In this document: piece after piece, positions 35,725 through 45,830 of the stretch
Layout of the letters: each line of letters starts with the position of its first letter
How positions within the stretch are numbered: the stretch's first letter is position 1
Source: Saprospiraceae bacterium
GTDB lineage: Bacteria > Bacteroidota > Bacteroidia > Chitinophagales > Saprospiraceae
NCBI GenBank assembly: GCA_029263015.1
Contig: JAJCYI010000142.1
Location: 25,286-89,285 of the forward strand
Length of the DNA stretch: 64,000 nucleotides
Reading direction: 5' to 3'
Notes under the pieces: model-generated
What the model was told of the DNA's origin: nothing
Database searches by the model: none
What the model saw: the letters and a program-made list of their open reading frames with translations, nothing else
Position numbers and translations under genes: made by a program

Positions 35725-35910
35725 AAAAAGTATTTGATATAGGTGTCGGACGCCCTTTGAGGCGTCGGACACCGAGTATTACCTTGGTGACCGACGCCTA
35801 AATGGGCGTCCGACACCTGATAAACAAGCCTCCTAAGCTTGGAAAGTGAGGTAGTTAAATCGTTCGGTCGGATCGGCTAAGCGCCGGTCTGATCGAGTAG
35901 CGCCCAACCG
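35725..35910. repeat. 186-bp direct repeat, copy 2, with internal palindromes
   Basis: Same order of blocks as 33445-33633: AAAAAGTATTTGAT, the TGTCGGACGCC palindrome, AACAAGCC, GAGGTAGTTAAATCGTTCGG and GCGCCGGTC. Several differences show it is not a very recent copy. Confidence 0.75.
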
Positions 35911-36058
35911 GTTCCAAAGGGAGGGGGCTTGGTTGCTGGTTATTGCCTGCCTGCAGCGAGGCAGGGTTCGGGGTTTTGGGTTCACAATTCCTCTGCCAAA
36001 TTCATGGTCAGCACGTATTTTGTTTTGTAACTAATTGATAATTAATATTTTATAATCA

Positions 36059-36703
36059 TCACTCGTCACTCATCACTAACTTCATATGTTCGATGTTCCG
36101 TTTGCTGAACACCAACAATGCCCATATCAGGATGATGACAATGAAGATCAGCCCGAGGGACGTCAACAGGTTGTTGAGTTTGTGCAGGGAGAGGAAGGAA
36201 TCGGGATTGCTTTCGTACAGCCCGATGTCGAGTTGGCCGATCTCGTACTTGAGCCTGATGGTCATCCTGAAAAAGGAATAGAGGTAGAACAGGACAATGC
36301 CAACACCTGCCAGTGCGAACCGCCTGCCCCAGGCAAGTGGCGTCGCAAGGAACAGTGCAATGAGGAATGCCAAAGCCATATTGATATGGTAGGAAGGGTC
36401 AATGCCGTAATCGTATTTTGGAACATTTACCATGCCTGGCTTGCCAGATTTTTTGATTTCACGTACCATCTGGTCTGCCTGTTCCCTGCTGTAAAAGTTG
36501 AATTTGATCTCCCCGTTTTCGGAAACCGCCTCGGCGTTTAATTCCACCTCAGGAAGGAATCGCTGGAGCACATTCCCAAATATCGCAGCGTTTGCCCCGG
36601 CCAATCCGTTCCTGATGCCTGTTATGGAAACCATAACTTGGAGCAGGATAAAAACCAACCAAAATATCCCAAAATGTTTCAACAATTTATTTGGATTCAG
36701 CAT
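36059..36703 (-). CDS. Exosortase-associated membrane protein, copy 2
   Basis: 214 residues, related to 30130-30768. An N-terminal helix (IFWLVFILLQVMVSITGI), an extracytoplasmic segment of ~85 residues (RFLPEVELNAEAVSENGEIK), then helices around ALAFLIALFLATPLAW, LAGVGIVLFYLYSFF and LTSLGLIFIVIILIWALLVF. It follows exosortase 2 by 70 bp on the same strand; the gap contains only a TGCCTGCCGGCGAGGCA palindrome. Likely inner membrane partner of the exosortase; biochemical role unknown. The presence of two exosortase-plus-partner pairs makes the association firm. Confidence 0.76.
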   Translation of the reverse strand: MLNPNKLLKHFGIFWLVFILLQVMVSITGIRNGLAGANAAIFGNVLQRFLPEVELNAEAVSENGEIKFNFYSREQADQMVREIKKSGKPGMVNVPKYDYGIDPSYHINMALAFLIALFLATPLAWGRRFALAGVGIVLFYLYSFFRMTIRLKYEIGQLDIGLYESNPDSFLSLHKLNNLLTSLGLIFIVIILIWALLVFSKRNIEHMKLVMSDE

Positions 36704-36773
36704 GGAAGCAAGGTGTTATTTGGTTATTGCCTGCCTGCCGGCGAGGCAGGGTTATTGGTTATTGATTTGGGGT

Positions 36774-37385
36774 TCATTCACCATTCACCATTGCCCTCCG
36801 CTGGTTCAATACTTTGATGACCCAATAGCCCCAGATGAGCATGGTGATGCTGATGAAAATGACAAATCCGCCCTGGACGTGCAGCAGCTCAAACAATGCC
36901 TGAGAACCTTTGGCGCCGGCAAAGTAGAGCATTGGCAGCCGGAGAATGTTCAAAATAGTAAGTACTCCAACTCCATATAACAATCCTCTTCCCTTTTCCG
37001 GCCAGCTGGAAGGAAATGCCAAAATCCCAGCTACCAAAAGTGCCGTGACTTCCAGCCCATCGCAGCCCCCAGAAACACTCATCCTGAAAGTATCGCCAGA
37101 AATGGTTTCTCCAATTGCTGTTACAGGCTGTCCCATTATTCCAAGCAGGAAAGCACCAATATTGGCTTGGCCATTTAAAAGATGTGGGTGGATATGAGTC
37201 AAGTTGAAGTCGGAATAATAAAAAGCATAGAATGCACCGATCATAAGTGCAAAGACGCCGAGGAAACGCAGTGAAACACTTTGGTTGCGCCAGTAGGTTT
37301 TGAGCCTTGAGCGCAAAGTTGGTCCCGAGGCAGTTCCCCTTTTTTTTGAATGACGTTTAGAATTTTTATTTTTTTTACTGGCCAT
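36774..37385 (-). CDS. Short exosortase/archaeosortase-family protein, copy 2
   Basis: 203 residues. It has a Lys/Arg-rich N-tail (KKNKNSKRHSKKRG), then membrane helices. The triad is C108 (SGGCDGLEVTALL), R149 (LNILRLPMLY) and H169 (FELLHVQGG), with the same 41-residue C-to-R spacing as copy 1. AFPSSWPEKGRG is close to the exosortase loop after the Cys helix. Outside the triad it is well diverged from copy 1, so the two may serve different substrate pairs: substrates 1-2 carry IPAMGEWG, 3-4 carry VPTLGQWG. It lies between substrate 3 upstream and its own partner downstream. Confidence 0.86.
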   Translation of the reverse strand: MASKKNKNSKRHSKKRGTASGPTLRSRLKTYWRNQSVSLRFLGVFALMIGAFYAFYYSDFNLTHIHPHLLNGQANIGAFLLGIMGQPVTAIGETISGDTFRMSVSGGCDGLEVTALLVAGILAFPSSWPEKGRGLLYGVGVLTILNILRLPMLYFAGAKGSQALFELLHVQGGFVIFISITMLIWGYWVIKVLNQRRAMVNGE

Positions 37386-37517
37386 TTTCGAGATGAAATA
37401 AAAAGTTTGAGTTAGTCAAGTTTATGATGACTGGGTGATGGTTCTTGTTGTAACGAAAGAATAAATCAACAGATGCAAAAATCAATAAAAAAAACTGTTG
37501 ATTGAAATGCTATCAAA

Positions 37518-37556
37518 AAATCCCGAATTCCAGTCCTATGCCAGAATTCGGGATTT
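37518..37556 (-). terminator. Terminator hairpin of substrate 3
   Basis: AAATCCCGAATTC faces GAATTCGGGATTT with a 13-base loop, 31 bases after the stop on the minus strand, followed by T-rich sequence. Confidence 0.75.
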
Positions 37557-37587
37557 AAAAAATTGGGAGTTTCAATTTCCCAATTTC

Positions 37588-39438
<1,851 letters not shown>

Positions 39439-39627
39439 GAGAAAATATTTGTTTAAAATTGGTTTAATCATTCGACTCATCTATTGAGTGCAACTTAAAC
39501 CGCACTGATTTAAAAATTATTTAGATGTCTGGAAATCGGTTCAGTAAAAAGAAAAAGTCAAAGCAAAGTGGGTGAATGAGTGAGTGAGTGGAAAAGGTCA
39601 AATATGAACAGTAATTATGCTATGACT

Positions 39628-39645
39628 GCACAAAGTAAGCCAAAA
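39628..39645 (-). promoter_or_regulatory. Shared substrate upstream motif, copy 3
   Basis: Minus strand TTTTGGCTTACTTTGTGC, 190 bases before the ATG at 39438. Confidence 0.65.
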
Positions 39646-39743
39646 AAGACCGAATATTATAGGAATAGACTTGAAATTATAGTTTCATGAAAACTCCATG
39701 TACTGCAAGTTACAAACTTGCAAGCTTACGTCCAGAATGCAAA

Positions 39744-39776
39744 AGAGCTGTTAGCACTCGAAGTGCTAACAGCTCT
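39744..39776 (-). terminator. Terminator hairpin of substrate 4
   Basis: AGAGCTGTTAGCACT faces AGTGCTAACAGCTCT with a three-base loop, 54 bases after the stop on the minus strand, followed by TTTT. Confidence 0.75.
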
Positions 39777-39829
39777 CGCTTGTTTTTTTTGTTATTGCTG
39801 GCGCCGTGACTGTGTCGGTGCCCTATCAT

Positions 39830-42190
39830 CTAATCCTTCCTTGGTATCAACAAATGAATCAAATAAGCCAACATCGGCCCAGCCACCAGGCTGCCCGGCA
39901 CATCCGCCGCAGTCATTTCATAACCAAATGCAGAAACCGCTACGGCAAATACCGCAGCCAATCCGATCATCACAGCGATGAGCATTTTACCGAAAGAAGT
40001 CTTATCGAAAGGTAATGTGAATTTATTGTTAGAAACAGTAGATCCGTATCCAGCCAGTACAGGCTCACGCTTGCGCAATGCCACCACTCCGAAAGTCAAT
40101 ATGAGCAGGGACAAGAGGATCAGTCCCCATTGGCCGAGGGTCGGGACCTGCTTGCATGCCAAACAGGTGCCACCCTCCATCAATGGAAATGGGCCACCGC
40201 CAGCAGTCCGGTCGACGGTCATGGTAAACCCGACACCTGGCGGATGGAACAGGTCGATGCGGTAAATGCCTGAGCCGGGAGGAGTTTCCGTCAGCCCATC
40301 GCCAATCATAATGTTGGTTGCACCTGCATCAGAATAGGCCATGGCTGAAACAGCCGCCACTTCCCACGTCTCTCCGGTCACCGATGTGACCTCTACAAAA
40401 TCGTGGAAAAAAGTGACATCACCATCTGCGTCATAGAAGTTTAGCGGATCGCCGCAGGAGCATGGATCGAAGCTGGTGGGGTCATTGGGGTTGGTTTGAC
40501 TGACGGTGGGGCATGTTCCTGCCCCAGGATTAACAGTGGCGTTAGCCGTAGCTGTGCAAGTTGGAGAAGTACTGCAACGAACAGTAACTGTATGCATACC
40601 AGGAGATACACCCATAAGTACATTAGATGCCTGGAAAGTCCCGCCATCAAGCGAGTATTCCAAGGTACCTGCGCAGTTCATCGCCGAAGCGGTGACCGTG
40701 ATGGTTCCATCGTTCCCACCTGTACAAGTTTCATTGGTGGCTGTTGCTGTTGCTGAAACGGATGCCCCAGGATTAACAGTAGCAGTAGCAGTAGTGGTAC
40801 ATGAAGGATCTGTACTACAGCGAATGGTAACTGTATGCGCTCCAGGTGCTACATTACTGAATACGTTCGAGGCTTGAAATGCCCCTCCGTCAAGTGAATA
40901 TTCGAGCGTGCCCGAACAGCCCGTGCCCGTGGCAGTGACCGTTATGGTGCCATCGCTGTTGCCTCCACATGTTTCATGGGTGGGAGTAGCTGAGGCGGTG
41001 ACAGAACAATCAGAAACGCAACTTCCTAATTGAAAGCCGAAATAATCGAAAGAACAGGCACCCGGAGGATTGTGATATTTAAAATAGAGTGTAGAAACGG
41101 GATTGGTACTAACGGTGTAACTACCATTTGGATTGGCACTACAGCCTGGGCCGTCGGTGATGACTTCGTTTGGAGTTGGGCCTACGCCCATCCGGCCACT
41201 TAGATTACTGCAGACAGTAAGGATTTGTCCTCCTAAGATCGCTGAAGCACCGGACCCTGAGATTGTTGTTCCTACAGACACCTGGGATTCTACTTCCAGG
41301 TTTTGGATATTTAATTGTTGAATAGATAAAGGATTGCTGAAATTCAATTTTAAAAGCAGTGTACCTCCATCATTATCGAAACCACCAAAAGTAGTTCCGC
41401 TCAAATCTTCATTGATATCGAGGTCAGAAAATAGAACTTCGGCACTTCCGTATACCGTACCATCCAGTTCTACATCGGCAGTTGCGCCCGTTCCGCTACC
41501 ACTCTTGTTCGTCAGGTTGATGTACTCAAAATCTTCATTGGTACCGCAAGCAGTGCAAGGAGGAAATGGATCGGCACCAAGGCAGGTACCTATTCTAAAA
41601 GTATATGCATCATTAGAAGTATTAACTTTTACAGCAATATTGATACAATCATAAGTACCACTAAGTTGTAATGAATACGCTGCGTCACCTGTCCAGCCCA
41701 CTCCTGAAGTAAAAGACAGGCTTCCCCCACAAGATGCAATACAGGTTGCTGTAATTTCATTGCCATCACAATCGGTAATTAATACTTCTGTATTTGTTCT
41801 AAGGCCGGAAAACTCAATCACAGGACTTGTTAATGGTGTGCCAAATCCTATAACCCACATATCTGTGGAAATTCCTTGATTGTTAGCACCCATTGCGGTC
41901 CCTGTAAGGTCAGGGCCGTTGGAGTCAGCACCTGTATATTCCGCACTTCCAGCAATGGTCGTGTTACAGTTAGCATCGCTGGCAAGGCCTTCTGAGAAAT
42001 CAGGGATATTGTTGCCACTGCCATCCTGCACCTGTGACCAGCTGAAAAGATCCCAGCAGTCAGCACCGCATTCGGCATCGGTGTCAGCACCGGGCGGCGT
42101 AACCTGAGCAGATAAGGACCCCAATATTGAAAAACAGCATAACAGCAAGCACAGACTTTTCATACTTGTTTTTAAGTTAAAAATATTCAT
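39830..42190 (-). CDS. Exosortase substrate 4 with two SprB-like repeats
   Basis: About 786 residues from the ATG at 42190; MKSLCLLLCCFSILGSLSAQ at 42163 is an alternative start or the core of the signal peptide. The N-terminal ~370 residues hold Cys-containing beta domains (DAECGADCWDLFSWSQVQDG, GLRTNTEVLITDCDGNE). Two SprB-like repeats follow (ATPTHETCGGNSDGTITVT and ATNETCTGGNDGTITVTAS, each with LEYSLDGG and FQASNV). Then come the shared module and VPTLGQWG sorting-like helix with RKRE, and the extended tail ending YLIHLLIPRKD. The last ~230 residues are nearly identical to substrate 3. Surface role inferred; SprB-like repeats occur in gliding adhesins and other surface proteins. Confidence 0.86.
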   Translation of the reverse strand: MNIFNLKTSMKSLCLLLCCFSILGSLSAQVTPPGADTDAECGADCWDLFSWSQVQDGSGNNIPDFSEGLASDANCNTTIAGSAEYTGADSNGPDLTGTAMGANNQGISTDMWVIGFGTPLTSPVIEFSGLRTNTEVLITDCDGNEITATCIASCGGSLSFTSGVGWTGDAAYSLQLSGTYDCINIAVKVNTSNDAYTFRIGTCLGADPFPPCTACGTNEDFEYINLTNKSGSGTGATADVELDGTVYGSAEVLFSDLDINEDLSGTTFGGFDNDGGTLLLKLNFSNPLSIQQLNIQNLEVESQVSVGTTISGSGASAILGGQILTVCSNLSGRMGVGPTPNEVITDGPGCSANPNGSYTVSTNPVSTLYFKYHNPPGACSFDYFGFQLGSCVSDCSVTASATPTHETCGGNSDGTITVTATGTGCSGTLEYSLDGGAFQASNVFSNVAPGAHTVTIRCSTDPSCTTTATATVNPGASVSATATATNETCTGGNDGTITVTASAMNCAGTLEYSLDGGTFQASNVLMGVSPGMHTVTVRCSTSPTCTATANATVNPGAGTCPTVSQTNPNDPTSFDPCSCGDPLNFYDADGDVTFFHDFVEVTSVTGETWEVAAVSAMAYSDAGATNIMIGDGLTETPPGSGIYRIDLFHPPGVGFTMTVDRTAGGGPFPLMEGGTCLACKQVPTLGQWGLILLSLLILTFGVVALRKREPVLAGYGSTVSNNKFTLPFDKTSFGKMLIAVMIGLAAVFAVAVSAFGYEMTAADVPGSLVAGPMLAYLIHLLIPRKD

Positions 42191-42375
42191 GAGAGTTTTA
42201 TATTTAAATTGGTTTTGAATCAAGCTGTATCAGTCACAATAGGAGATATACCGAGCTGGAAAGCTGAATAAACTCTAATGAAACTTATTAGTAAATCGGT
42301 TTAGAAAATATTGATAAAAGTGACGGTGAGTAGTAGAATTGTCCAAATAAATAGGAAAGCCACTTTTATAAAGAA

Positions 42376-42393
42376 GCAGAAAGTAAGCCAAAA
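42376..42393 (-). promoter_or_regulatory. Shared substrate upstream motif, copy 4
   Basis: Minus strand TTTTGGCTTACTTTCTGC, one difference from the consensus, 186 bases before the ATG at 42190. Confidence 0.65.
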
Positions 42394-42432
42394 ATGATTG
42401 AAAATCATAGAAACAGGCATGAAATTAAAGTT

Positions 42433-42525
42433 TCATCACCCACCCGATAGTACAAAAAGGTATCAGTCCCAGTTGCTTCTTTGTCACTACCTGCTGCTGC
42501 ATATTGTCGAAATATTGATCTGCAC
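42433..42525. repeat. TonB-receptor 3'-end copy 1 (cassette boundary)
   Basis: Resembles 45831-45920: CACCCGATAGTAC, AAGGTATCAGTCCCAGTTGC, TGCTGCTGCATATTGTCGAA. On the minus strand it would encode a receptor C-terminus (NMQQQV... KKQLGLIPF), with small indels. It precedes the antitoxin/PIN module. Confidence 0.75.
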
Positions 42526-42587
42526 TATAGGGAAGTGTCACTTGACTTTTTCCCCAACGCTAAGTATCCAAAACACTCAGAAAACTG

Positions 42588-42595
42588 TACCTTTG
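42588..42595 (+). promoter_or_regulatory. -7 box of the antitoxin/PIN module
   Basis: TACCTTTG, exact TAnnTTTG, 32 bases before the antitoxin ATG. The surrounding ~45 bases (AAGTATCCAAAAC ... AGAAAACTGTAC) recur before the DUF6922/AbiEii module at 44768-44812. Confidence 0.6.
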
Positions 42596-42627
42596 AAAAG
42601 GAATATTTTAAAAAAGAAAAGAAGTAT

Positions 42628-42843
42628 ATGTCAAATCCAGCTATACAACCACCTCTGACTAATCTGCAAATGGAGCTGTTGAAGTTATTCACCTGGCAGC
42701 TTCCCGAAAAAGACTTGCTCGCCATCAAGGATTTAATAGCCCAATACCTTCTGGAGAGGACTTTTGAACTGGCAAGCGATGAATGGGAAAAACGTAGTTA
42801 TACCGTTGAGGAATTCCAGAAGAAAATAGATGGAAAGCAGTGA
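42628..42843 (+). CDS. Putative antitoxin of a PIN toxin module
   Basis: 71 residues from the ATG at 42628 (MSNPAIQPPLTNLQMELLKLF); the longer frame reads back into the repeated promoter DNA. The protein is helical and acidic, with LLAIKDLIAQYLLERTFELA and a C-terminal ...EWEKRSYTVEEFQKKIDGKQ. It overlaps the next gene by 14 bp, the usual arrangement of antitoxin before toxin. No DNA-binding fold is obvious, but the N-terminal part may form one. Identified by context. Confidence 0.72.
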   Translation: MSNPAIQPPLTNLQMELLKLFTWQLPEKDLLAIKDLIAQYLLERTFELASDEWEKRSYTVEEFQKKIDGKQ

Positions 42844-43252
42844 CAAATTGAGGATTGTCATTGATACCAATGTGGTATTGAACGCATTGTCGCCAAAACT
42901 GACCTACCAGCACGTTTTGCGGAGGGCACTTCGGGGAGAATTTATTTGGTGCATCACCACGGAAATATTATTGGAATACGAAGAAAAGATTGCTGAATTT
43001 TACGGCGAAATAACAGCTATTACATTTATGGAGGCGCTCACGATGTCCAGTTATGTTGGCAAAGTCGAAGTATTTTATCGTTTTAATTTATTGCCCGACC
43101 TGGGTGACAACAAATTTATTGACTGCGCCTTTGCTTCCAATGCTCATTTGATTGTGTCTGATGACCGGGTTTTTCAAAATCTTGAAAAAGTGGACTTCCC
43201 AAAAATCCACAGGATGAAACTGGATGAATTCAGTGATTTTATAGCAGCATAA
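42830..43252 (+). CDS. PIN-domain toxin
   Basis: 140 residues of the putative toxin-antitoxin PIN family. Acidic metal-binding residues of the PIN fold are visible: D12 in RIVIDTNVVLNAL, Glu/Asp in the middle (TTEILLEYEEKI), and LGDNKFIDCAFASNAHLIVSDDRVF near the C-terminus. PIN toxins are usually RNases that cut tRNA, rRNA or mRNA. It overlaps its antitoxin by 14 bp. First module of the cassette array. Confidence 0.86.
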   Translation: MESSDKLRIVIDTNVVLNALSPKLTYQHVLRRALRGEFIWCITTEILLEYEEKIAEFYGEITAITFMEALTMSSYVGKVEVFYRFNLLPDLGDNKFIDCAFASNAHLIVSDDRVFQNLEKVDFPKIHRMKLDEFSDFIAA

Positions 43253-43333
43253 AATCAAAAGCTAAAAACCTCTTCAAATCGTCACCTCCAACTTGTCCCT
43301 CCATTTATCTACCTTATCCACCAGGTCAAGCTA

Positions 43334-43426
43334 TCAAAACTCCACCCGGTAGTTCAAAAACGGTATCAGCCCCAGTTGCTTTTTGGTCACCACCCGTTGT
43401 TGTACATTGTTGAAATTTTGATTCGA
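43334..43426. repeat. TonB-receptor 3'-end copy 2 (cassette boundary)
   Basis: TCAAAACTCCACCCGGTAG, then GGTATCAGCCCCAGTTGCTT and GTTGTTGTACATTGTTGAAA. Same 36-base spacing to GGTATCAG as the intact receptor end, and would encode PFLNYRVEF plus stop on the minus strand. It ends in TTTTGATTCG, a word shared with copy 3 but not with the intact gene. It precedes the Fic gene. Confidence 0.8.
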
Positions 43427-43432
43427 ACGATC

Positions 43433-44533
43433 CTAAACCAAATTGAGCATATAGGAAGTGCTCCTTCCGCCCCCTGCTTCTTTTTTCAGCATCCCTTTCC
43501 CCTCCAAATCCTGAATATCCCTTAAAGCGGTATCGGTCGAACATTTGCATATCTTGGCCCATTTCGAAGTTGAGAGTTTCCCTTCAAAGCCATCAAACAA
43601 CTTGTTGACCATTTTTTGTTGCCGCCCGTTGATTAAGGTTTCTTTATGTGCTTCCCAAAATTTGGCTTTTAAAATAATGCTCGATAAAATGCCCTCCGAA
43701 GCCAAAATGGACTTTCGGAGACATTCCAAAAACCAGGTCAACCATGCTGTAATATCCAAGTTCCCTTTTTGTGTTTTTTCAAGGATGTTGTAATAGTTTT
43801 TTCTTTCCTGCAGGATTTGGGAGGACAGACTATAAAACCGTTGGCTGCTTTTGTCCGACCGGGCCAGTTGCATATCTGTGATTGCCCTGGCAATCCTTCC
43901 GTTTCCGTCATCAAAAGGGTGGATGGTCAAAAACCACAAATGGGCAATGGCAGCCTTGAACACATCATCCGTATCAATAGCGGCATTGAACCAGTCCAAA
44001 AATTGTTTCATTTCCGGTTCCACCAAATTCGGGACTGGTGTCTCAAAATGAATTTTTTCTCTTCCCATTGCCCCCGAGACTACCTGCATGGGACCTCTAT
44101 CATCTTTGCGCCAATCTGCAACGGTTATTTTATGCATCCCACTCCTTCCCGTTGGGAACAAGGCTGCATGCCAGTCGAACAACCGCTCTTTTGACAATTC
44201 GACCGAGTAGTTTTGGGTGGCATCTAGCATCATTTCAACCACGCCCTCAACATACCTGCCGGGGGGCGTATTTGATTTGAAATCCAGGCCCAATCTTTTG
44301 GCAATAGAAGACCTTACCTGTTCGGTGTCCAGCAATTCCCCTTCTATTTCGTTGTTTTTTAGGATGTCCAATGTGAGGGTTTCAAAGACCGCTTCATTTT
44401 GTAGTTTGAATCCCAAATTTCCCATTTTTCCCAAAAGTCTGCCCTGGAGATTCCTCACGTCTGCCAATAGGTTGATAAGTTTTTCATCGTCCCACTTGAA
44501 TCGTGGCCAATTTTTATTTAAATGAATGTACAT
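43433..44533 (-). CDS. Fic-family protein (DUF4172 type)
   Basis: 366 residues. The catalytic motif HPFDDGNGRIAR is at 205-216 (HxFx[D/E]GNGRxxR complete), so AMP transfer to target proteins is expected. An N-terminal helical region (DUF4172-like, 1-85) includes NNEIEGE around residues 60-66, which matches the (S/T)xxxE(G/N)-type inhibitory helix region, so it may be self-inhibited. The C-terminal ~90 residues form a winged-helix-like domain (SKWAKICKCSTDTALRDIQDLEGKGML) ending in GGGRSTSYML. The single gene fills the second cassette, in the opposite direction to the other modules. Confidence 0.92.
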   Translation of the reverse strand: MYIHLNKNWPRFKWDDEKLINLLADVRNLQGRLLGKMGNLGFKLQNEAVFETLTLDILKNNEIEGELLDTEQVRSSIAKRLGLDFKSNTPPGRYVEGVVEMMLDATQNYSVELSKERLFDWHAALFPTGRSGMHKITVADWRKDDRGPMQVVSGAMGREKIHFETPVPNLVEPEMKQFLDWFNAAIDTDDVFKAAIAHLWFLTIHPFDDGNGRIARAITDMQLARSDKSSQRFYSLSSQILQERKNYYNILEKTQKGNLDITAWLTWFLECLRKSILASEGILSSIILKAKFWEAHKETLINGRQQKMVNKLFDGFEGKLSTSKWAKICKCSTDTALRDIQDLEGKGMLKKEAGGGRSTSYMLNLV

Positions 44534-44633
44534 TTTTTTCGTAGCGGATTATGCGGTGAATAAGTATCGTAAAGATATGTATTCGCCGCAAATTATGCAA
44601 GGTTTAAACGTGTTATTCACCGCATGATGCAAA

Positions 44634-44735
44634 TCAAAACGCCATCCAAAGATTCCAAAACGGTATCAGCCCCAGTTGTTTCTTGGTCACCACCTGCTGC
44701 TGCATATTGTCGAAATGTTGATTCGATTTTACGTT
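44634..44735. repeat. TonB-receptor 3'-end copy 3 (cassette boundary)
   Basis: TCAAAACGCCATCCAAAG, GGTATCAGCCCCAGTTGTTT, TGCTGCTGCATATTGTCGAA, then ATGTTGATTCG. Spacing equals the intact receptor end. It precedes the DUF6922/AbiEii module. Confidence 0.8.
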
Positions 44736-44796
44736 TAGGCAAATATCCCTTGCTTTTGTCTCCAAGAATAAGTATCCAAAACCACCCAGAAAACTG

Positions 44797-44804
44797 TACT
44801 TTTG
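44797..44804 (+). promoter_or_regulatory. -7 box of the DUF6922/AbiEii module
   Basis: TACTTTTG, exact TAnnTTTG, 14 bases before the ATG at 44819. Flanking sequence matches that before the antitoxin at 42628. Confidence 0.55.
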
Positions 44805-44818
44805 AAAAAAATAAACAG

Positions 44819-45139
44819 ATGCCAAACGAATTTTCAGAAAGGGTTTCAGCGGCAGTAAAAACACCCGTTTTTTCCGCTTGGCTGTTCTGGGACAGTGATC
44901 TGGAGAAATTGGATTTCCAACGGGACAAGAACAAAGTAATCCGTCGGGTATTTGATATGGGTCTTGTGGAAGATGTTGCCCAAGCACTTTGGTATTATAG
45001 CAGGGAAGACTTGGTGGAAGCATTGATCTCCGCTTCTTACTTACCTGAAAATGCCATTCTTTTGGCAAAGGCATTGTTCCAACTCAAACCAGAAGATTTC
45101 AAATGCTTTACCTCCAAACAGTTGCACCCCATTTGTTGA
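44819..45139 (+). CDS. DUF6922-like small protein, probable antitoxin partner
   Basis: 106 residues from the ATG at 44819 (MPNEFSERVSAAVKTPVFSAW). FWDSDLEKLDFQRDKNKVIRRVFDMGLVED and LWYYSREDLVEALISASYL match the DUF6922 type, small proteins that usually precede nucleotidyltransferase toxin genes. A longer upstream frame comes from repeat copy 3 and is rejected. It overlaps the next gene by 37 bp. It probably neutralises or regulates the downstream toxin; that role is inferred from position. Confidence 0.8.
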   Translation: MPNEFSERVSAAVKTPVFSAWLFWDSDLEKLDFQRDKNKVIRRVFDMGLVEDVAQALWYYSREDLVEALISASYLPENAILLAKALFQLKPEDFKCFTSKQLHPIC

Positions 45140-45804
45140 AAATTATCCGGGCAGTATCAGCAGCGCCCTTTTTTGAACAATTCCGTTTGGTAGGGGGCAC
45201 CGCACTTAGTCTGCACCTTGGGCATCGCCAATCGGTAGATGCCGACTTCTTCTCCAGTCAGGATTTTGATTTGGATGGTGCTATTCAGGAACTGTCGAGC
45301 ATATTACCGGGCTTTTTGGTGCTTAAAATGTCAACACACGGTTTTGCAGGAATTCATCAGGGGGTGAAAATAGACCTATACACCTGGGGGGTATCCTTTC
45401 TTTTGCCGCCCATACAGGAAGAGGGCATTCGTTTGGCAGACTTGCCTGATGTTGCATCCTTAAAACTGGAAGCTATCATCAATCGGAAAGAGGAAAAGGA
45501 CTTCAGGGATGTACACGCACTTTTACAAAAATTCACATTGGGGGAATTGCTTGGGTTTTTTAAGGACCGTTATCCTCATTATAGTCCAAGAATGGTGACA
45601 GACCACCTCCTCGCTGTACGACATGTGGAAAGAGATAAAAGTATCAAATTGGTGAAAGAGATAAGTTGGGAAGAAGTGGAGTCAGAACTTGTGGGGTCTG
45701 TCCGGCAGTTTTACGAAGAAAAAGCCAGATTGCTTAAGGCAAAAGAGGAGAATGAACTCAAACATAGGCTTGAAGAAATAAAGAAAAGAAACAAAAGGAA
45801 ATAG
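45103..45804 (+). CDS. AbiEii-type nucleotidyltransferase toxin
   Basis: 233 residues. The nucleotidyltransferase core is clear: LVGGTALSLHLGHRQSVDADFF, with GG at 31-32 and the metal-binding D46-x-D48, and a following strand GVKIDLYTWG that supplies a third acidic residue. The C-terminus is a long charged helix (EEKARLLKAKEENELKHRLEEI). AbiEii-type proteins act as type IV-like toxins or phage-defence enzymes, some by modifying tRNA. It overlaps the DUF6922 gene by 37 bp. Last cassette before the intact TonB receptor. Confidence 0.86.
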   Translation: MLYLQTVAPHLLKIIRAVSAAPFFEQFRLVGGTALSLHLGHRQSVDADFFSSQDFDLDGAIQELSSILPGFLVLKMSTHGFAGIHQGVKIDLYTWGVSFLLPPIQEEGIRLADLPDVASLKLEAIINRKEEKDFRDVHALLQKFTLGELLGFFKDRYPHYSPRMVTDHLLAVRHVERDKSIKLVKEISWEEVESELVGSVRQFYEEKARLLKAKEENELKHRLEEIKKRNKRK

Positions 45805-45830
45805 CCCAATACCTTTCTCCAAGCGCAGCA

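Larger units (their letters stand above)
35461..36058. other. 600-bp gap: regulatory motif and second 186-bp repeat
   Basis: Holds the leader with CAGTAAACCGGT and TTTAGATGTC words also seen before substrate 3, the 18-bp motif (35647-35664), the second direct repeat (35725-35910) and a GCCTGCCTGCAGCGAGGC palindrome near 35944. No supported gene. Confidence 0.55.
39439..39829. other. 390-bp gap with regulatory motif and terminator
   Basis: Contains the leader of substrate 3 (TTTAGATGTCTGG, GGTTCAGTAAA), the 18-bp motif at 39628-39645 and the terminator of substrate 4 at 39744-39776. No gene. Confidence 0.55.
42191..42627. other. Gap with substrate 4 leader and first cassette repeat
   Basis: Holds the leader of substrate 4 (TAGTAAATCGGTTTAG), the motif at 42376-42393, the first ~90-bp TonB-3'-end copy (42433-42525) and the antitoxin promoter region. 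Confidence 0.55.
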
